A stretch of 64,000 nt of DNA, from assembly GCF_900104185.1 (NCBI RefSeq), contig NZ_FNIZ01000002.1:62001-126000 (forward strand). Direction: 5' to 3'. The notes under the pieces are model-generated. The model did no database searches. It saw only the letters and a program-made list of their open reading frames with translations, and had not been told where the DNA came from. Both the position numbers and the translations under genes were made by a program. Shown piece by piece: positions 24,264-32,350 of the stretch. Positions within the stretch are counted from its first letter, which is position 1, and every line of letters begins with the position of its first letter. The stretch comes from Halobacillus aidingensis. GTDB taxonomy: Bacteria; Bacillota; Bacilli; Bacillales; Halobacillaceae.

Positions 24264-24884
24264 ATGGAAAGAGAAGCATTTATAGAAAAAGCAACCGAAC
24301 ATATGAGAGAGACCTATAAGTGTCATACCGTATTCTTGTACGGTTCCTATCAAACCGGGGACTCTACGAATGAAAGTGATGTCGATTTGATTGGTTTTTC
24401 CGATGAGCTGGAAACACAGAATAAAGTGGAAACGTTCAGTGGCAAGCTTTTGGATGTGTGGGTCCACAAGACGGATGATATGAAAGAGCCGGCCAACTTT
24501 TTGAAAGTCCATCGTGCCGAGGTCCTCGTCGATGATCATGACCTTGCCCAAAAATGGATGACAGAGATTGATTCTATTTTCAACGAGGGACCGTCGTCTT
24601 TGCAGCCGAAGGAGAAGCAGTTTTTGAAAGATTGGCTGATTAAGATGAAAATACGCTCGAGAAAAGGGGATATGGAGGGCCGCTATCGCTTTCACTGGCT
24701 AGTGAAGGAAAGTCTTGAAATTTATTTTGAGATGATCGGACGCTGGTACCTCGGTCCGAAAAAGTCGCTGAACTGGTTACGTGAGCACGATGTGGAAGGG
24801 TACCGGATTTACGATAAGCTGCTGGAAGGGCCGGGGGATCGCAGACGGCTGGATGCCTGGATTGATCATTTGCAGAAGCTTTAA
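24264..24884 (+). CDS. Nucleotidyltransferase domain protein
   Basis: 206 residues. The DNA polymerase-beta-like nucleotidyltransferase motif is complete near the N-terminus: FLYGSYQTGDSTNESDVDLIGF, with Gly-Ser and the two metal-binding Asp residues. The C-terminal half is helical and basic (KDWLIKMKIRSRKGDMEGR) and may hold the acceptor site. Relatives add nucleotides to proteins, drugs or tRNA; the target here is unknown. ATG 24264 is chosen over the TTG at 24237 for its placement after AAGGGG. Confidence 0.78.
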   Translation: MEREAFIEKATEHMRETYKCHTVFLYGSYQTGDSTNESDVDLIGFSDELETQNKVETFSGKLLDVWVHKTDDMKEPANFLKVHRAEVLVDDHDLAQKWMTEIDSIFNEGPSSLQPKEKQFLKDWLIKMKIRSRKGDMEGRYRFHWLVKESLEIYFEMIGRWYLGPKKSLNWLREHDVEGYRIYDKLLEGPGDRRRLDAWIDHLQKL

Positions 24885-24898
24885 GTCAATCGTTGGAA

Positions 24899-24998
24899 TA
24901 TCGGCCAAAATGAAATTTTATCGGCTGAATTGAAAATATATCAATTAAAATCTAAAGATATCAACCAAATGAAGAATATATCAATTAATCAAGGGAGG
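24899..24998 (+). repeat. Five phased 20-bp tandem repeats
   Basis: Five units of exactly 20 bases, each beginning TATC (at 24899, 24919, 24939, 24959, 24979). Units 1-2 begin TATCGGC and units 3-5 TATCAA; most continue with an AA-rich tail. The array ends in the ribosome binding site of the TPR gene. A 20-base period puts each TATC on roughly the same face of the DNA helix. The units are too degenerate to be a recent duplication of one sequence. Confidence 0.7.
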
Positions 24999-25010
24999 AA
25001 GGGGGATTTT

Positions 25011-25481
25011 ATGAATCAAATCCAGTTCTTGTTGGATGAAGGAGAGAGCGAGAAAGCTAGAGTTGAAGCATTGAACCACTTGAAACGGGACGAGGAAAAC
25101 GCAGATTTGAATTATTTGTGTGCGGTATCGCATGATGCGCAAGGGATGGAGCGGGAAGCCATCCCCTTTTATGAAAAAGCCATTGACCATGGAATACAAG
25201 GCGACCGTAGAACTCAGACCTATATTCAGTGGGGAAGCAGTCTAAGGTGCATCGGGAAGTATCATGAAGCGAGGGAGGTCCTGGAAAAGGGAGCGCAGGA
25301 ATTTCCAGGGAATCCCGCGATTCAGGTGTTTCACGCGATGACCTTATACAACTTGAAGCAGTCCCCCCAAGCGGTGGAACAATTGCTGGCGGTGCTGGGT
25401 TCTCATGCAGACAGTCCCTGGATTGAAAAGTATAAAAAAGCCATTTCCTTTTATGCGGCTCAACTAGATCAAACTTGGTAG
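25011..25481 (+). CDS. Tetratricopeptide repeat protein
   Basis: 156 residues forming about four TPR helix pairs, for example NYLCAVSHDAQGMEREAIPFYEKAID and YIQWGSSLRCIGKYHEAREVLEKG, with the typical small residues at positions 8 and 20. TPR domains hold protein partners; no enzyme domain is attached. ATG 25011 follows AAGGGAGGAAGGGGG. An in-frame start at 24930 would place the N-terminus inside the tandem repeat and is rejected. It converges on the CtaG-like gene with only 10 bases between stops. Confidence 0.8.
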   Translation: MNQIQFLLDEGESEKARVEALNHLKRDEENADLNYLCAVSHDAQGMEREAIPFYEKAIDHGIQGDRRTQTYIQWGSSLRCIGKYHEAREVLEKGAQEFPGNPAIQVFHAMTLYNLKQSPQAVEQLLAVLGSHADSPWIEKYKKAISFYAAQLDQTW

Positions 25482-25491
25482 GGGTTTCTTT

Positions 25492-26283
25492 TCATGGACT
25501 TGCTGCCAGCCTCTTATTTGGTTGAGTAGCTTTGTACCACTGCCAACAAAGGATGAAAATAAGAATGGCATCGATCGCATCGCCCCCGTAGTACATAAGC
25601 ATGGATCCTGCCTCTGCCTGGCTTTGACTGACTCCTTCTGGCGGGGAGGCATACAAGTATTTCGACAGGATTCCGTGTCCTGCAAGAGCGAAGATGAATA
25701 CGATTGCCCGATACAAATAACTGTAGCGGTGAGCGACAGGGTCAATGTAAATCATAGCCATTGTAAAAAGGTAACCGGCCAGGAAGACGTGCAGATGGAC
25801 GAGAATGTGAATCCATAGGTTGTCGTGCATCATGTGATATAAATCTGTTGTGTAAAGCACCCACAACCCACCGATGTTGAGAATGGAAGCTGTGATCGGA
25901 TGACTGATGACACGCACATAAGAACTTCTCAGGAGAGAAGATATCTTTTTGGCAGCAGAAACGGGAAGTGTTCTTAACAACAGGGTCATCGGTGCAGCAA
26001 GAACGAGCAGGAGTGGGGCGAGCATGCCTAAAAGCAGATGCCCCATCATATGGGCGCGAAAGTCGATGCGCGCTTGGTCTGCTAGCGGGCCGATGACAGC
26101 TATACCTGCACATAACACTCCGATAAACCAAAGAACATAACGCCAAACCGGCCATTTCTGCAGATGACGGGAACGATTAGAAACGATGCCTGCTCCTATG
26201 TACAAAAGGATGGCCACTAGAAAAGGGAACGACAGGATCACGTCAAAAAGGAGTCCGCCCCCATTTGCATGTTGCTCATGCAT
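25492..26283 (-). CDS. Cytochrome c oxidase assembly protein, CtaG-like
   Basis: 263 residues, about seven hydrophobic segments, of the caa3_CtaG family. Conserved features are the His-rich stretches HMMGHLLLGMLAPLLLVLAAP, DLYHMM-type and HILVHLHVF, which may bind copper, and the C-terminal ILIFILCWQWY. In Bacillus, CtaG helps form active caa3 oxidase. This one is away from the cta cluster. ATG 26283 is used because GGAG lies 6-7 nt upstream; the frame extends to 26337. Its start overlaps the DUF2243 gene by 8 bases, so the two are co-translated. Confidence 0.85.
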   Translation of the reverse strand: MHEQHANGGGLLFDVILSFPFLVAILLYIGAGIVSNRSRHLQKWPVWRYVLWFIGVLCAGIAVIGPLADQARIDFRAHMMGHLLLGMLAPLLLVLAAPMTLLLRTLPVSAAKKISSLLRSSYVRVISHPITASILNIGGLWVLYTTDLYHMMHDNLWIHILVHLHVFLAGYLFTMAMIYIDPVAHRYSYLYRAIVFIFALAGHGILSKYLYASPPEGVSQSQAEAGSMLMYYGGDAIDAILIFILCWQWYKATQPNKRLAASP

Positions 26284-26755
26284 GGGAAGGAGCTCCTTTT
26301 TTGCTGGTACGTTTAAGAAGGAGTAGACCTGCAGCAATCATAAGCACAGCGGATATGTTCCACACAAGGTCGTAAGGGATCACATTTTCCACATAACGGA
26401 TCTGGTGCAGGCGCATCAGTTTATGTTGAATGATTCCGTCATACAACTGGAAAGACCCTGCTCCAAGCAGAACGCCGCCCCACCAACGTTTCAGTGATAA
26501 GCCATTCCTCCGTTTTAGATCGGCAAAAAGAAACAGACCGCCAATGGTTGCGAACCAACTGAACGCGTGGAACAATCCGTCTGAAATCAGTCCGATGTCT
26601 GTAGTGGATTGATCATAAAAATGGTGCCATCTAAGCAGTTGGTGGAAAATCGTTTCGTCTATAAATGCAGCAAGGCCGATTCCGAACAAGACTCCGGACC
26701 ATAGGTTCCGTTTTGAGTGATGATTACGTTCAGAATGAAGGGACTTTGAACCCAT
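26276..26755 (-). CDS. DUF2243 membrane protein
   Basis: 159 residues with four hydrophobic segments and the DUF2243 landmarks FIDETIFHQLLRWHHFYD and SDGLFHAFSW, whose His and Asp residues look like metal ligands. The biochemical role is unknown; genes of this family often sit beside caa3_CtaG-type proteins, as here. ATG 26755 lies 6 nt after GGAGGT. First gene of a two-gene operon. Confidence 0.85.
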   Translation of the reverse strand: MGSKSLHSERNHHSKRNLWSGVLFGIGLAAFIDETIFHQLLRWHHFYDQSTTDIGLISDGLFHAFSWFATIGGLFLFADLKRRNGLSLKRWWGGVLLGAGSFQLYDGIIQHKLMRLHQIRYVENVIPYDLVWNISAVLMIAAGLLLLKRTSKKGAPSHA

Positions 26756-26864
26756 AGAGAAACCTCCCATTCTTCAAAATTCTTCCTATGTTGTACCCAC
26801 CACTAAAAAAATACAAACGTTTCTGGCTTTAAAAAGGACTTTTGACGGGATGGTGATGACAAGA

Positions 26865-27242
26865 TCAAAGTCCGCGCATTTCTTTATACTCATCCTTTAG
26901 TAAATCCGTCATGGTTCCTTGATGAAAATACAATTGCCAGCGCTCATCGATCTTTTTCCAAATGGAGCTGCGGAGTGTGTTTCTGTTTCTTGTTGTGTCC
27001 GTGACATAATACGTTGCGAGGACCGTATCCTCTGATAAAGGCTGAATTTCATAATGATCGAGAGCCATCTCAGTCAGGAGGACGCCCTGCTCCAGGCAGA
27101 ACTTTTTATCATAAGGAACGCCGGAACTTCCGATCTCCCAGAAGTCATCGGCCAATATGTAATCCAGCCCTTCTGTGGATTTGCGAGTGCTTAACTGTAG
27201 GTGGTGGGTTTCCAGTGCTTTCAATTTTTCCTTCAGCGACAT
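26865..27242 (-). CDS. DUF4440/SnoaL-like protein
   Basis: 125 residues with the NTF2-like cone fold typical of DUF4440: ADDFWEIGSSGVPYDKKF in the first half and SIWKKIDERWQLYFHQGT near the end. Such proteins are small soluble proteins, some with isomerase or cyclase activity, most uncharacterised. ATG 27242 is behind AAAGGAG. Single gene. Confidence 0.85.
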   Translation of the reverse strand: MSLKEKLKALETHHLQLSTRKSTEGLDYILADDFWEIGSSGVPYDKKFCLEQGVLLTEMALDHYEIQPLSEDTVLATYYVTDTTRNRNTLRSSIWKKIDERWQLYFHQGTMTDLLKDEYKEMRGL

Positions 27243-27366
27243 ATGTATTCTCCTTTGTGTTAAAATTTTCTATGGGAATATTATACTTTGATTCTACCAT
27301 GAGGAGATGAAGCGATGTCGGTCCATGTGAAAAGAAACGACTAGTGAAATTAAGGAAGAGGGACCA

Positions 27367-27894
27367 ATGACATATCCAACGGTTATTGCAGTAGCTGCCG
27401 TTTCGGGTGGCGGGAAGACGACGATTACGAAAAAGCTTCGGGAGCGCTTGTCTGGATCTGAAGCGCTTTTCTTTGATGCGTATGAATTTGAGGGTGCACC
27501 GGAATACATCACCGAGTGGGTGGAAGTTGGACCGGACTATCAACAATGGGAACTGGATCCGCTGATTGAGGATATTCAATCAGCACAAAATGCTTCTTTT
27601 CTCATCCTCGATTACCCATTTTCTTATAAGCATGAGAAAGTGAAGCCTTGGATTGACTATTCGGTTTATATTGATACACCTCTGGATATCGCTATGGCAA
27701 GGCGTTTGCTTCGTGATGAGGTAGGGCCAGGCGTAAAGGAAGAGTTGACTCATTATTTGCATGCTGGAAGAAATGCTTATTTAGAAATGCTCCAGTCCAT
27801 TAAACCCGATGCCGATCTTGTCGTCGATGGAACGCTGAGCGTGGAGAACATCGTGGAGCATATTATCAAGAATCTTTCCTCCGAACATCATTAG
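27367..27894 (+). CDS. P-loop kinase-like protein (uridine-kinase type)
   Basis: 175 residues with a Walker A motif at the N-terminus (VSGGGKTTITKKL) and a likely base-binding/acid segment LFFDAYEFEG where uridine-kinase-like enzymes have D-Y. SVYIDTPLDIAMARRLLRDE is the lid region with the phosphate-binding Arg pair. It probably phosphorylates a nucleoside or small sugar. ATG 27367 follows GGAAGAGG. It converges with the PAP2 gene, the 3' ends overlapping by 29 bases. Confidence 0.8.
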   Translation: MTYPTVIAVAAVSGGGKTTITKKLRERLSGSEALFFDAYEFEGAPEYITEWVEVGPDYQQWELDPLIEDIQSAQNASFLILDYPFSYKHEKVKPWIDYSVYIDTPLDIAMARRLLRDEVGPGVKEELTHYLHAGRNAYLEMLQSIKPDADLVVDGTLSVENIVEHIIKNLSSEHH

Positions 27895-28504
27895 AGATTT
27901 TCTTTTGTGATAGAAGATCCATCACCAGAAGCCACACGAATCCGATGAAAAACCCACCGAGCACATCGCTTATATAATGAGCGCCGAGATGGACGCGGGA
28001 CCACCCAACCATTCCAACCACAAGAAAGCCACCTAACATAAAAATCCCCCGTCCTGTACGTTTCAAGTAAACGGAGAAGAGGATAAAAAGGGATCCTGTC
28101 AGGAAGACCGCATAGATCATATGAGCACTCGGGAAAGCACCCCCATTGACTGATACAAAAGAATCGACAAGAGGGCGCTCTCGACTGAAGAAATCTTTCA
28201 AACCTGCACTGATGAACTTGCTACATGCGGCTCCTAAAAGGATGAAAAAGCTGGTTCGGTATTTGTTCAAATAAATAAAAATAAAAGAAACGATAAAGCC
28301 TGTAGTGAGGCAAACCTTGTAGCTGGTTACTGTAGAGAAGAAACGAGCGATTTGGATGGTGGTTTGGTCGTCTGAGTCTGCTGTAGTCTTCATTCCCCAT
28401 TCATCCATAGTTGTGAGGAAGGGGGGTGTTGTCATCACTCCCAAGCTGAACAATACGAAAAGGAAAAGGTTCAAAGCCAATAGCCATTGGAGACGTCTGT
28501 GCAT
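27866..28504 (-). CDS. PAP2 superfamily phosphatase
   Basis: 212 residues with about six hydrophobic segments. The three PAP2 signature motifs are present: KDFFSRERP, FPSAHM and SRVHLGAHYISD, which supply the Arg, the catalytic His and the His/Asp pair facing the outer side of the membrane. Such enzymes dephosphorylate membrane lipids such as phosphatidylglycerol phosphate or undecaprenyl pyrophosphate. ATG 28504 follows AAAAGGAGG. Confidence 0.9.
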   Translation of the reverse strand: MHRRLQWLLALNLFLFVLFSLGVMTTPPFLTTMDEWGMKTTADSDDQTTIQIARFFSTVTSYKVCLTTGFIVSFIFIYLNKYRTSFFILLGAACSKFISAGLKDFFSRERPLVDSFVSVNGGAFPSAHMIYAVFLTGSLFILFSVYLKRTGRGIFMLGGFLVVGMVGWSRVHLGAHYISDVLGGFFIGFVWLLVMDLLSQKKISNDVRRKDS

Positions 28505-28577
28505 TTCGGAACCTCCTTTTCTTTTTATTATTGAGAAGGTGGAAAAAAACTATGCTCTTGTATATGGAGGGAAGCAA

Positions 28578-28739
28578 GTGAAGGAAAAGGTCATCCAGCA
28601 GGAAAATCCATTTTTCATATATTTGTTCTTCTTCGTTTTATCATGGATGAGTCTGAAGAAAAGTGTATGTATAGAAATGAAAAGACGAGAGTGGAAGGAA
28701 CGATACGAAGTTTATTCAGATCATAAAGATGGACTGTAA
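28578..28739 (+). CDS. Small single-helix protein
   Basis: 53 residues beginning at GTG 28578, six bases after GGAGGG (28566-28571). One hydrophobic stretch (FFIYLFFFVLSWMSL) is followed by a basic, amphipathic tail (IEMKRREWKERYEVYSDH). It lies 17 bases upstream of the aminoglycoside adenylyltransferase gene, in the same direction, and may be co-transcribed. Family not recognised. Confidence 0.5.
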   Translation: MKEKVIQQENPFFIYLFFFVLSWMSLKKSVCIEMKRREWKERYEVYSDHKDGL

Positions 28740-28756
28740 AGGGGAGGGAGCAAAGA

Positions 28757-29632
28757 ATGCGATCAGATAAGGAAATGATGGATCTGATTTTGACTGTCGC
28801 CGAGAAGGATGAGCGGATCCGTGCGGCGTACATGAACGGGTCACGAACGAATCCCACATTAAAAGAAGATCTTTTTCAGGATTATGACATCGTCTACGTT
28901 GTGACGGAAACAGCTTCTTTTTTGGAAGATAAGCAATGGGTGGATGTGTTCGGTGAAAGGCTGATGATGCAGGAACCGGATAAAAATGATCAGGGCAAAG
29001 ATGGCGAGTTTGCGGACTTTTATGGCTATTTGATGCTATTTACGGATGGTAACCGGATCGATTTACATATAGAAACCATTCCGCATATGCAGGAACACTA
29101 CGGGGACGACAAGCTGACCGTCCCTTTGATGGACAAGGATGACTGTCTGCCTGAAATTCCTGATGCGACAGATGAAGATTATCATGTGCAAAAGCCGAAG
29201 GAAGAGGAGTATCTCGCTCGCTGCAACAACTTCTGGTGGTGTCAGCAGAACGTTGCGAAAAGCTTGTGGCGCGATGAAGTGCCGTATGCGCAGTTCATGC
29301 TGGAATGTGTGATTCGTAGAGACTTAGATCAGATGGTTTCCTGGTGGATTGGCACAAAGACGGATTTTCAAGTTTCGACAGGGAAGATCGGGAATTATTT
29401 TAAAAAGTTTCTGCCGGATGAGTATTGGACGATGTATGAAGCGACCTATGCGGACGGTGACGCGGAACATATTTGGGATGCACTGTTTGTTGCCGGTGAT
29501 TTGTTCCGGACACTGGCTGGACATGTAGCGGATGAATTCTCTTTTACATATCAATGGGATGAGGATGAAAACATGACGTTTTATTTGAGACAGGTGAGGA
29601 AGTTATCTTCATCGGCCGACCGTATTTTTTAA
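28757..29632 (+). CDS. aadK: Aminoglycoside 6-adenylyltransferase, ANT(6)/AadK type
   Basis: 291 residues of the ANT(6) family, which adenylates streptomycin at the 6-hydroxyl using ATP. The nucleotidyltransferase signature is AAYMNGSRTNP followed by FQDYDIVYVV with paired Asp. Also present are RIDLHIETI, the CNNFWWCQQNVAKSL block and the C-terminal EFSFTYQWDEDENM region. The length equals B. subtilis AadK (about 284). ATG 28757 is behind AGGGGAGGG. No mobile-element signs lie nearby, so it is likely an intrinsic gene; resistance is predicted, not shown. Confidence 0.9.
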   Translation: MRSDKEMMDLILTVAEKDERIRAAYMNGSRTNPTLKEDLFQDYDIVYVVTETASFLEDKQWVDVFGERLMMQEPDKNDQGKDGEFADFYGYLMLFTDGNRIDLHIETIPHMQEHYGDDKLTVPLMDKDDCLPEIPDATDEDYHVQKPKEEEYLARCNNFWWCQQNVAKSLWRDEVPYAQFMLECVIRRDLDQMVSWWIGTKTDFQVSTGKIGNYFKKFLPDEYWTMYEATYADGDAEHIWDALFVAGDLFRTLAGHVADEFSFTYQWDEDENMTFYLRQVRKLSSSADRIF

Positions 29633-29682
29633 TGGGATTGTGTCCTTGATGCATGTAAACAATGGAGAAAGGAGCCCATGTT

Positions 29683-30066
29683 ATGAAGTATCCTAAGGTT
29701 ATTTTGTTTTTGTTGACCGCTTTGATATTGACAGGGTGTTTTGGGCAGAAGACCTTGCACTTTCAAGAAGAAAGCGAAGAATGGCAGGTCGAATATATCG
29801 CGGATGTAAAATCAGAAGACAGTGAATCGACAAGTCTTCATATCACCTATGTAGGTGAAGAGAAAGCTCCGGAACATATCAATTACATCCTGGACAGTCC
29901 TACCGGCAGTGGAGAGGGAGACTACGTTCTGTTGAATGATGGGATGGTCCAACAAATGGGGAACTTCTGCTCCGGCTGCGCGGTGACAAAGGAAAATCAT
30001 GAGATCCAGGTGACCATTGAATGGGGCGAAAGGGAAGAAACGTTTGACTTGGAGTACGTTAAATAA
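29683..30066 (+). CDS. Putative lipoprotein
   Basis: 127 residues with a classical lipoprotein signal: a basic start, hydrophobic core (VILFLLTALILTGC) and lipobox LTGC at residues 17-20, so Cys20 would be lipidated and the rest exposed outside the membrane. The mature part is acidic and beta-rich, with a Cys-x-x-Cys (NFCSGCAV). ATG 29683 follows GAAAGGAG. A small membrane protein gene comes next, 31 bases on. Function unknown. Confidence 0.8.
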   Translation: MKYPKVILFLLTALILTGCFGQKTLHFQEESEEWQVEYIADVKSEDSESTSLHITYVGEEKAPEHINYILDSPTGSGEGDYVLLNDGMVQQMGNFCSGCAVTKENHEIQVTIEWGEREETFDLEYVK

Positions 30067-30097
30067 TGGTAGAAGAACGAAAGAGGGGAGTTCTGAA

Positions 30098-30277
30098 GTG
30101 GAGAGTGCAGGCAGTTTCATTATCGGTGATATGATCGCTCAACTTTTATTTTTTGTATTGTTAATCGGAGTGATTATAGGAACGGTATCGATCATCATTT
30201 CGGTAAAAAGAAAGAAGAGTCAGCTGGACAGAGTGGAAGCGAAAGTGGATCGAATTCTTGAACGGGAGAAGAGGTGA
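30098..30277 (+). CDS. DUF4083-like small membrane protein
   Basis: 59 residues from GTG 30098, which follows GAGGGGAG at 7 nt. One hydrophobic segment (DMIAQLLFFVLLIGVIIGTVS) precedes a short coiled-coil-like tail (LDRVEAKVDRILEREK). The pattern matches DUF4083 proteins of Bacillus. It is probably co-transcribed with the upstream lipoprotein and closed by the terminator at 30297. Confidence 0.65.
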   Translation: MESAGSFIIGDMIAQLLFFVLLIGVIIGTVSIIISVKRKKSQLDRVEAKVDRILEREKR

Positions 30278-30296
30278 TGTGTGATTTTATGATTTT

Positions 30297-30332
30297 AGAG
30301 AAGGGACCTTTACGGTTGTCCTTCTCTTTTTT
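30297..30332 (+). terminator. Rho-independent terminator
   Basis: Stem AGAGAAGGGAC / GTCCTTCTCT with one extra G, 10-nt loop, followed by T's. Confidence 0.8.
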
Positions 30333-30976
30333 AATTTCTTAGTGAAAAATTAACCTCCTCAGGAGAGAGGAGGGACTCACGAAAGATGACTGTCGAATTT
30401 CAAAGAAAAGTCTACAAGGATACAAAGTTCAAGGCATGACTTTACTGATTTCAACTAGGACGTAGGGTAAGAGGTGCATCTATTCACTTATTATGACTCA
30501 AATTTAATGAAGAAAAATTTAGGAAACCGATTGATTCAATTTTTCTACCATTTTAACTAGTTGTAAATGTCATCTCAATGATTGTAAAACAATGTTTAAC
30601 CATTGATAGATCAACATTTTTGAAATCGGATACATGAAAAATGAGGGAGTGTGATCTTTCCTTATGAACGGGGAGAATAGATCCCTATAAATTTTTAAAC
30701 TCCTTCATATGGCCAGTTTTAAACCAAACCCTAAGCTTCATTTATATGGGTTAATTTTACATTGTATCTATGTATTTCCTCTCATTTTGGAAAACATTGT
30801 AACCCTTTCCAACTTTAAAGTGAAACGTTACCAATGTATACTTCATAAGCTATTTGTGACTTTTTACCCTTAAAGAGATGACGGGAAATCTTCCGTTGAC
30901 CAGTGCTTTCAGCTTCCTTAGAGTTAAGGTGTGTTCCGGAGCACACCCCAACTACAAATTATCGGGAGGTTAAGTA
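30333..30976 (+). promoter_or_regulatory. Long AT-rich leader region before sacB
   Basis: About 640 bases without a gene, upstream of the first levansucrase. It holds an imperfect inverted repeat, ACATTGTAAC (30794-30803) with GTTACCAATGT (30827-30837), that could be an operator; a weak -35/-10 pair TTGACC-N17-TAGAGT at 30896-30924; and a GGTGTG/CACACC hairpin at 30928-30947 in the presumed leader. I see no RAT antiterminator of the B. subtilis sacB type. Confidence 0.4.
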
Positions 30977-32257
30977 ATGAAGACTAAGCAATCATCTATT
31001 TTATCCAAACTAGCCCTAACAGCACTTGTAGTGTCCAGTGCTTTCACAGCATTTCCTGTAGCTTCTTCAGCACAAGCAGCGGAGGATACTCCAACGTGGT
31101 CCCGTGAGGATGCTTCAAACTTTACGTTGACAGACGAAAACACGGCACCGAACATCGATTCTTTCACAGATGTGGCCCCGGATTACTGGGTATGGGACAC
31201 ATGGCCGCTTCGTGATCGCGATGGTTCTCTGGCTAAGATCAATGGCCGTTATGTCCAGTTCGCTCTTACTGCAAGCAAAGAGTACACATGGGCCGGCCGT
31301 CATGACCATGCCGTTATCCGTACTTTCTATTCTAAGAATGGTAAAGATTGGGAAATGGGAACGGTTCCTTATGATGAAGATAAAGCACTTGGTTTCCGCC
31401 AATGGGCTGGATCTGCGATGATCGACGAAAATGATAAAATCCACTTGTTCTATACAGCGGCCGGTCGGAAGGATGAGGGTCCTACATTCGAACAGCGTCT
31501 AGCGAAAACGACATTCGAAATGGATTATGACAACAAAGAAGGATTCCAAGTAAAGAACAATGGAGAGCACCAAATCCTTGCAGAAGCTGATGGCGTTTAT
31601 TACGAAACACAAGCACAGAAAACGGGAGATATCATTTATTCCTTCCGTGATCCTTGGTTCTTCCAGCACCCGGAAACAGGCGAGGAATACTTAATCTTTG
31701 AAGGTAATACTGGCGGCACAGATAAGACACTGGAGGCCGATAACATAGGTAACGTTGATGGTCCAATTCCAGCTGGTGCAGAAGATTACAACGGAAACGT
31801 TGGTATTGCGAAAGCAGAAAACGATGATCTGACAGAGTTTGAACTTATGCCACCACTTCTTGAAGCTGACGGTGTAAACCAACAGCTTGAACGTCCGCAC
31901 GTTGTGCAGAAAGGTGACGACTATTATTTGTTCACCATTTCTCACCAGTTCACGTTCGCTCCCGGCCTGGAAGGTCCAGACGGGCTTTATGGCTTCCATG
32001 CCAACTCTCTATTCGGTGATTATGAGCCGATGAACGGTACAGGTCTTGTGGTTGCGAACCCTGAAGAAGATCCATTCCAGGCATACTCTTGGGCGGTTCT
32101 TCCACATGGACAAGTCATCAGTTTTGTCAACGAATTTTATGACGAAAATGGCGACTTCCAGTTTGGCGGATCTTTTGCGCCGACGTTGAAGCTGAAGCTT
32201 AAAGATGACACTTCTGAAATCAAGGGTGTTATGGGTGAAGGCGAAATTCACGGATAA
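30977..32257 (+). CDS. sacB: Levansucrase (GH68 fructosyltransferase) 1
   Basis: 426 residues, secreted: a signal peptide of about 35 residues ends SSAQAA before EDTPTW. The GH68 catalytic residues are visible: nucleophile Asp in VWDTWPL (about 70-76), the transition-state stabiliser in FRDPWFF and the acid/base Glu in LERPHVV. The enzyme splits sucrose and transfers fructose to a growing levan chain or to water. The mature protein is acidic, fitting a halophile's exoenzyme. ATG 30977 is behind GGGAGG. It is followed by its own terminator and a second GH68 gene. Confidence 0.93.
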   Translation: MKTKQSSILSKLALTALVVSSAFTAFPVASSAQAAEDTPTWSREDASNFTLTDENTAPNIDSFTDVAPDYWVWDTWPLRDRDGSLAKINGRYVQFALTASKEYTWAGRHDHAVIRTFYSKNGKDWEMGTVPYDEDKALGFRQWAGSAMIDENDKIHLFYTAAGRKDEGPTFEQRLAKTTFEMDYDNKEGFQVKNNGEHQILAEADGVYYETQAQKTGDIIYSFRDPWFFQHPETGEEYLIFEGNTGGTDKTLEADNIGNVDGPIPAGAEDYNGNVGIAKAENDDLTEFELMPPLLEADGVNQQLERPHVVQKGDDYYLFTISHQFTFAPGLEGPDGLYGFHANSLFGDYEPMNGTGLVVANPEEDPFQAYSWAVLPHGQVISFVNEFYDENGDFQFGGSFAPTLKLKLKDDTSEIKGVMGEGEIHG

Positions 32258-32267
32258 TGTTGGAATA

Positions 32268-32300
32268 AGAAGCTAGCTGTGATCGGCTAGCTTCTCTTTC
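32268..32300 (+). terminator. Terminator between the two GH68 genes
   Basis: Perfect 10-bp stem AGAAGCTAGC / GCTAGCTTCT with an 8-nt loop and a T/C-rich tail. Confidence 0.75.
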
Positions 32301-32350
32301 TTAACAAGCATCTATTGTAATCTTTTTGTAATAAAAAGGAGGAAGAACAG

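Noticed and set aside
24930-25010. Upstream extension of the TPR protein
   Set aside because: It would translate the 20-bp repeat array; the ATG at 25011 has the real ribosome binding site.
30821-30833. TGAAACGTTACCA as a cre site before sacB
   Set aside because: One base shorter than the 14-base consensus; better explained as part of the looser inverted repeat.
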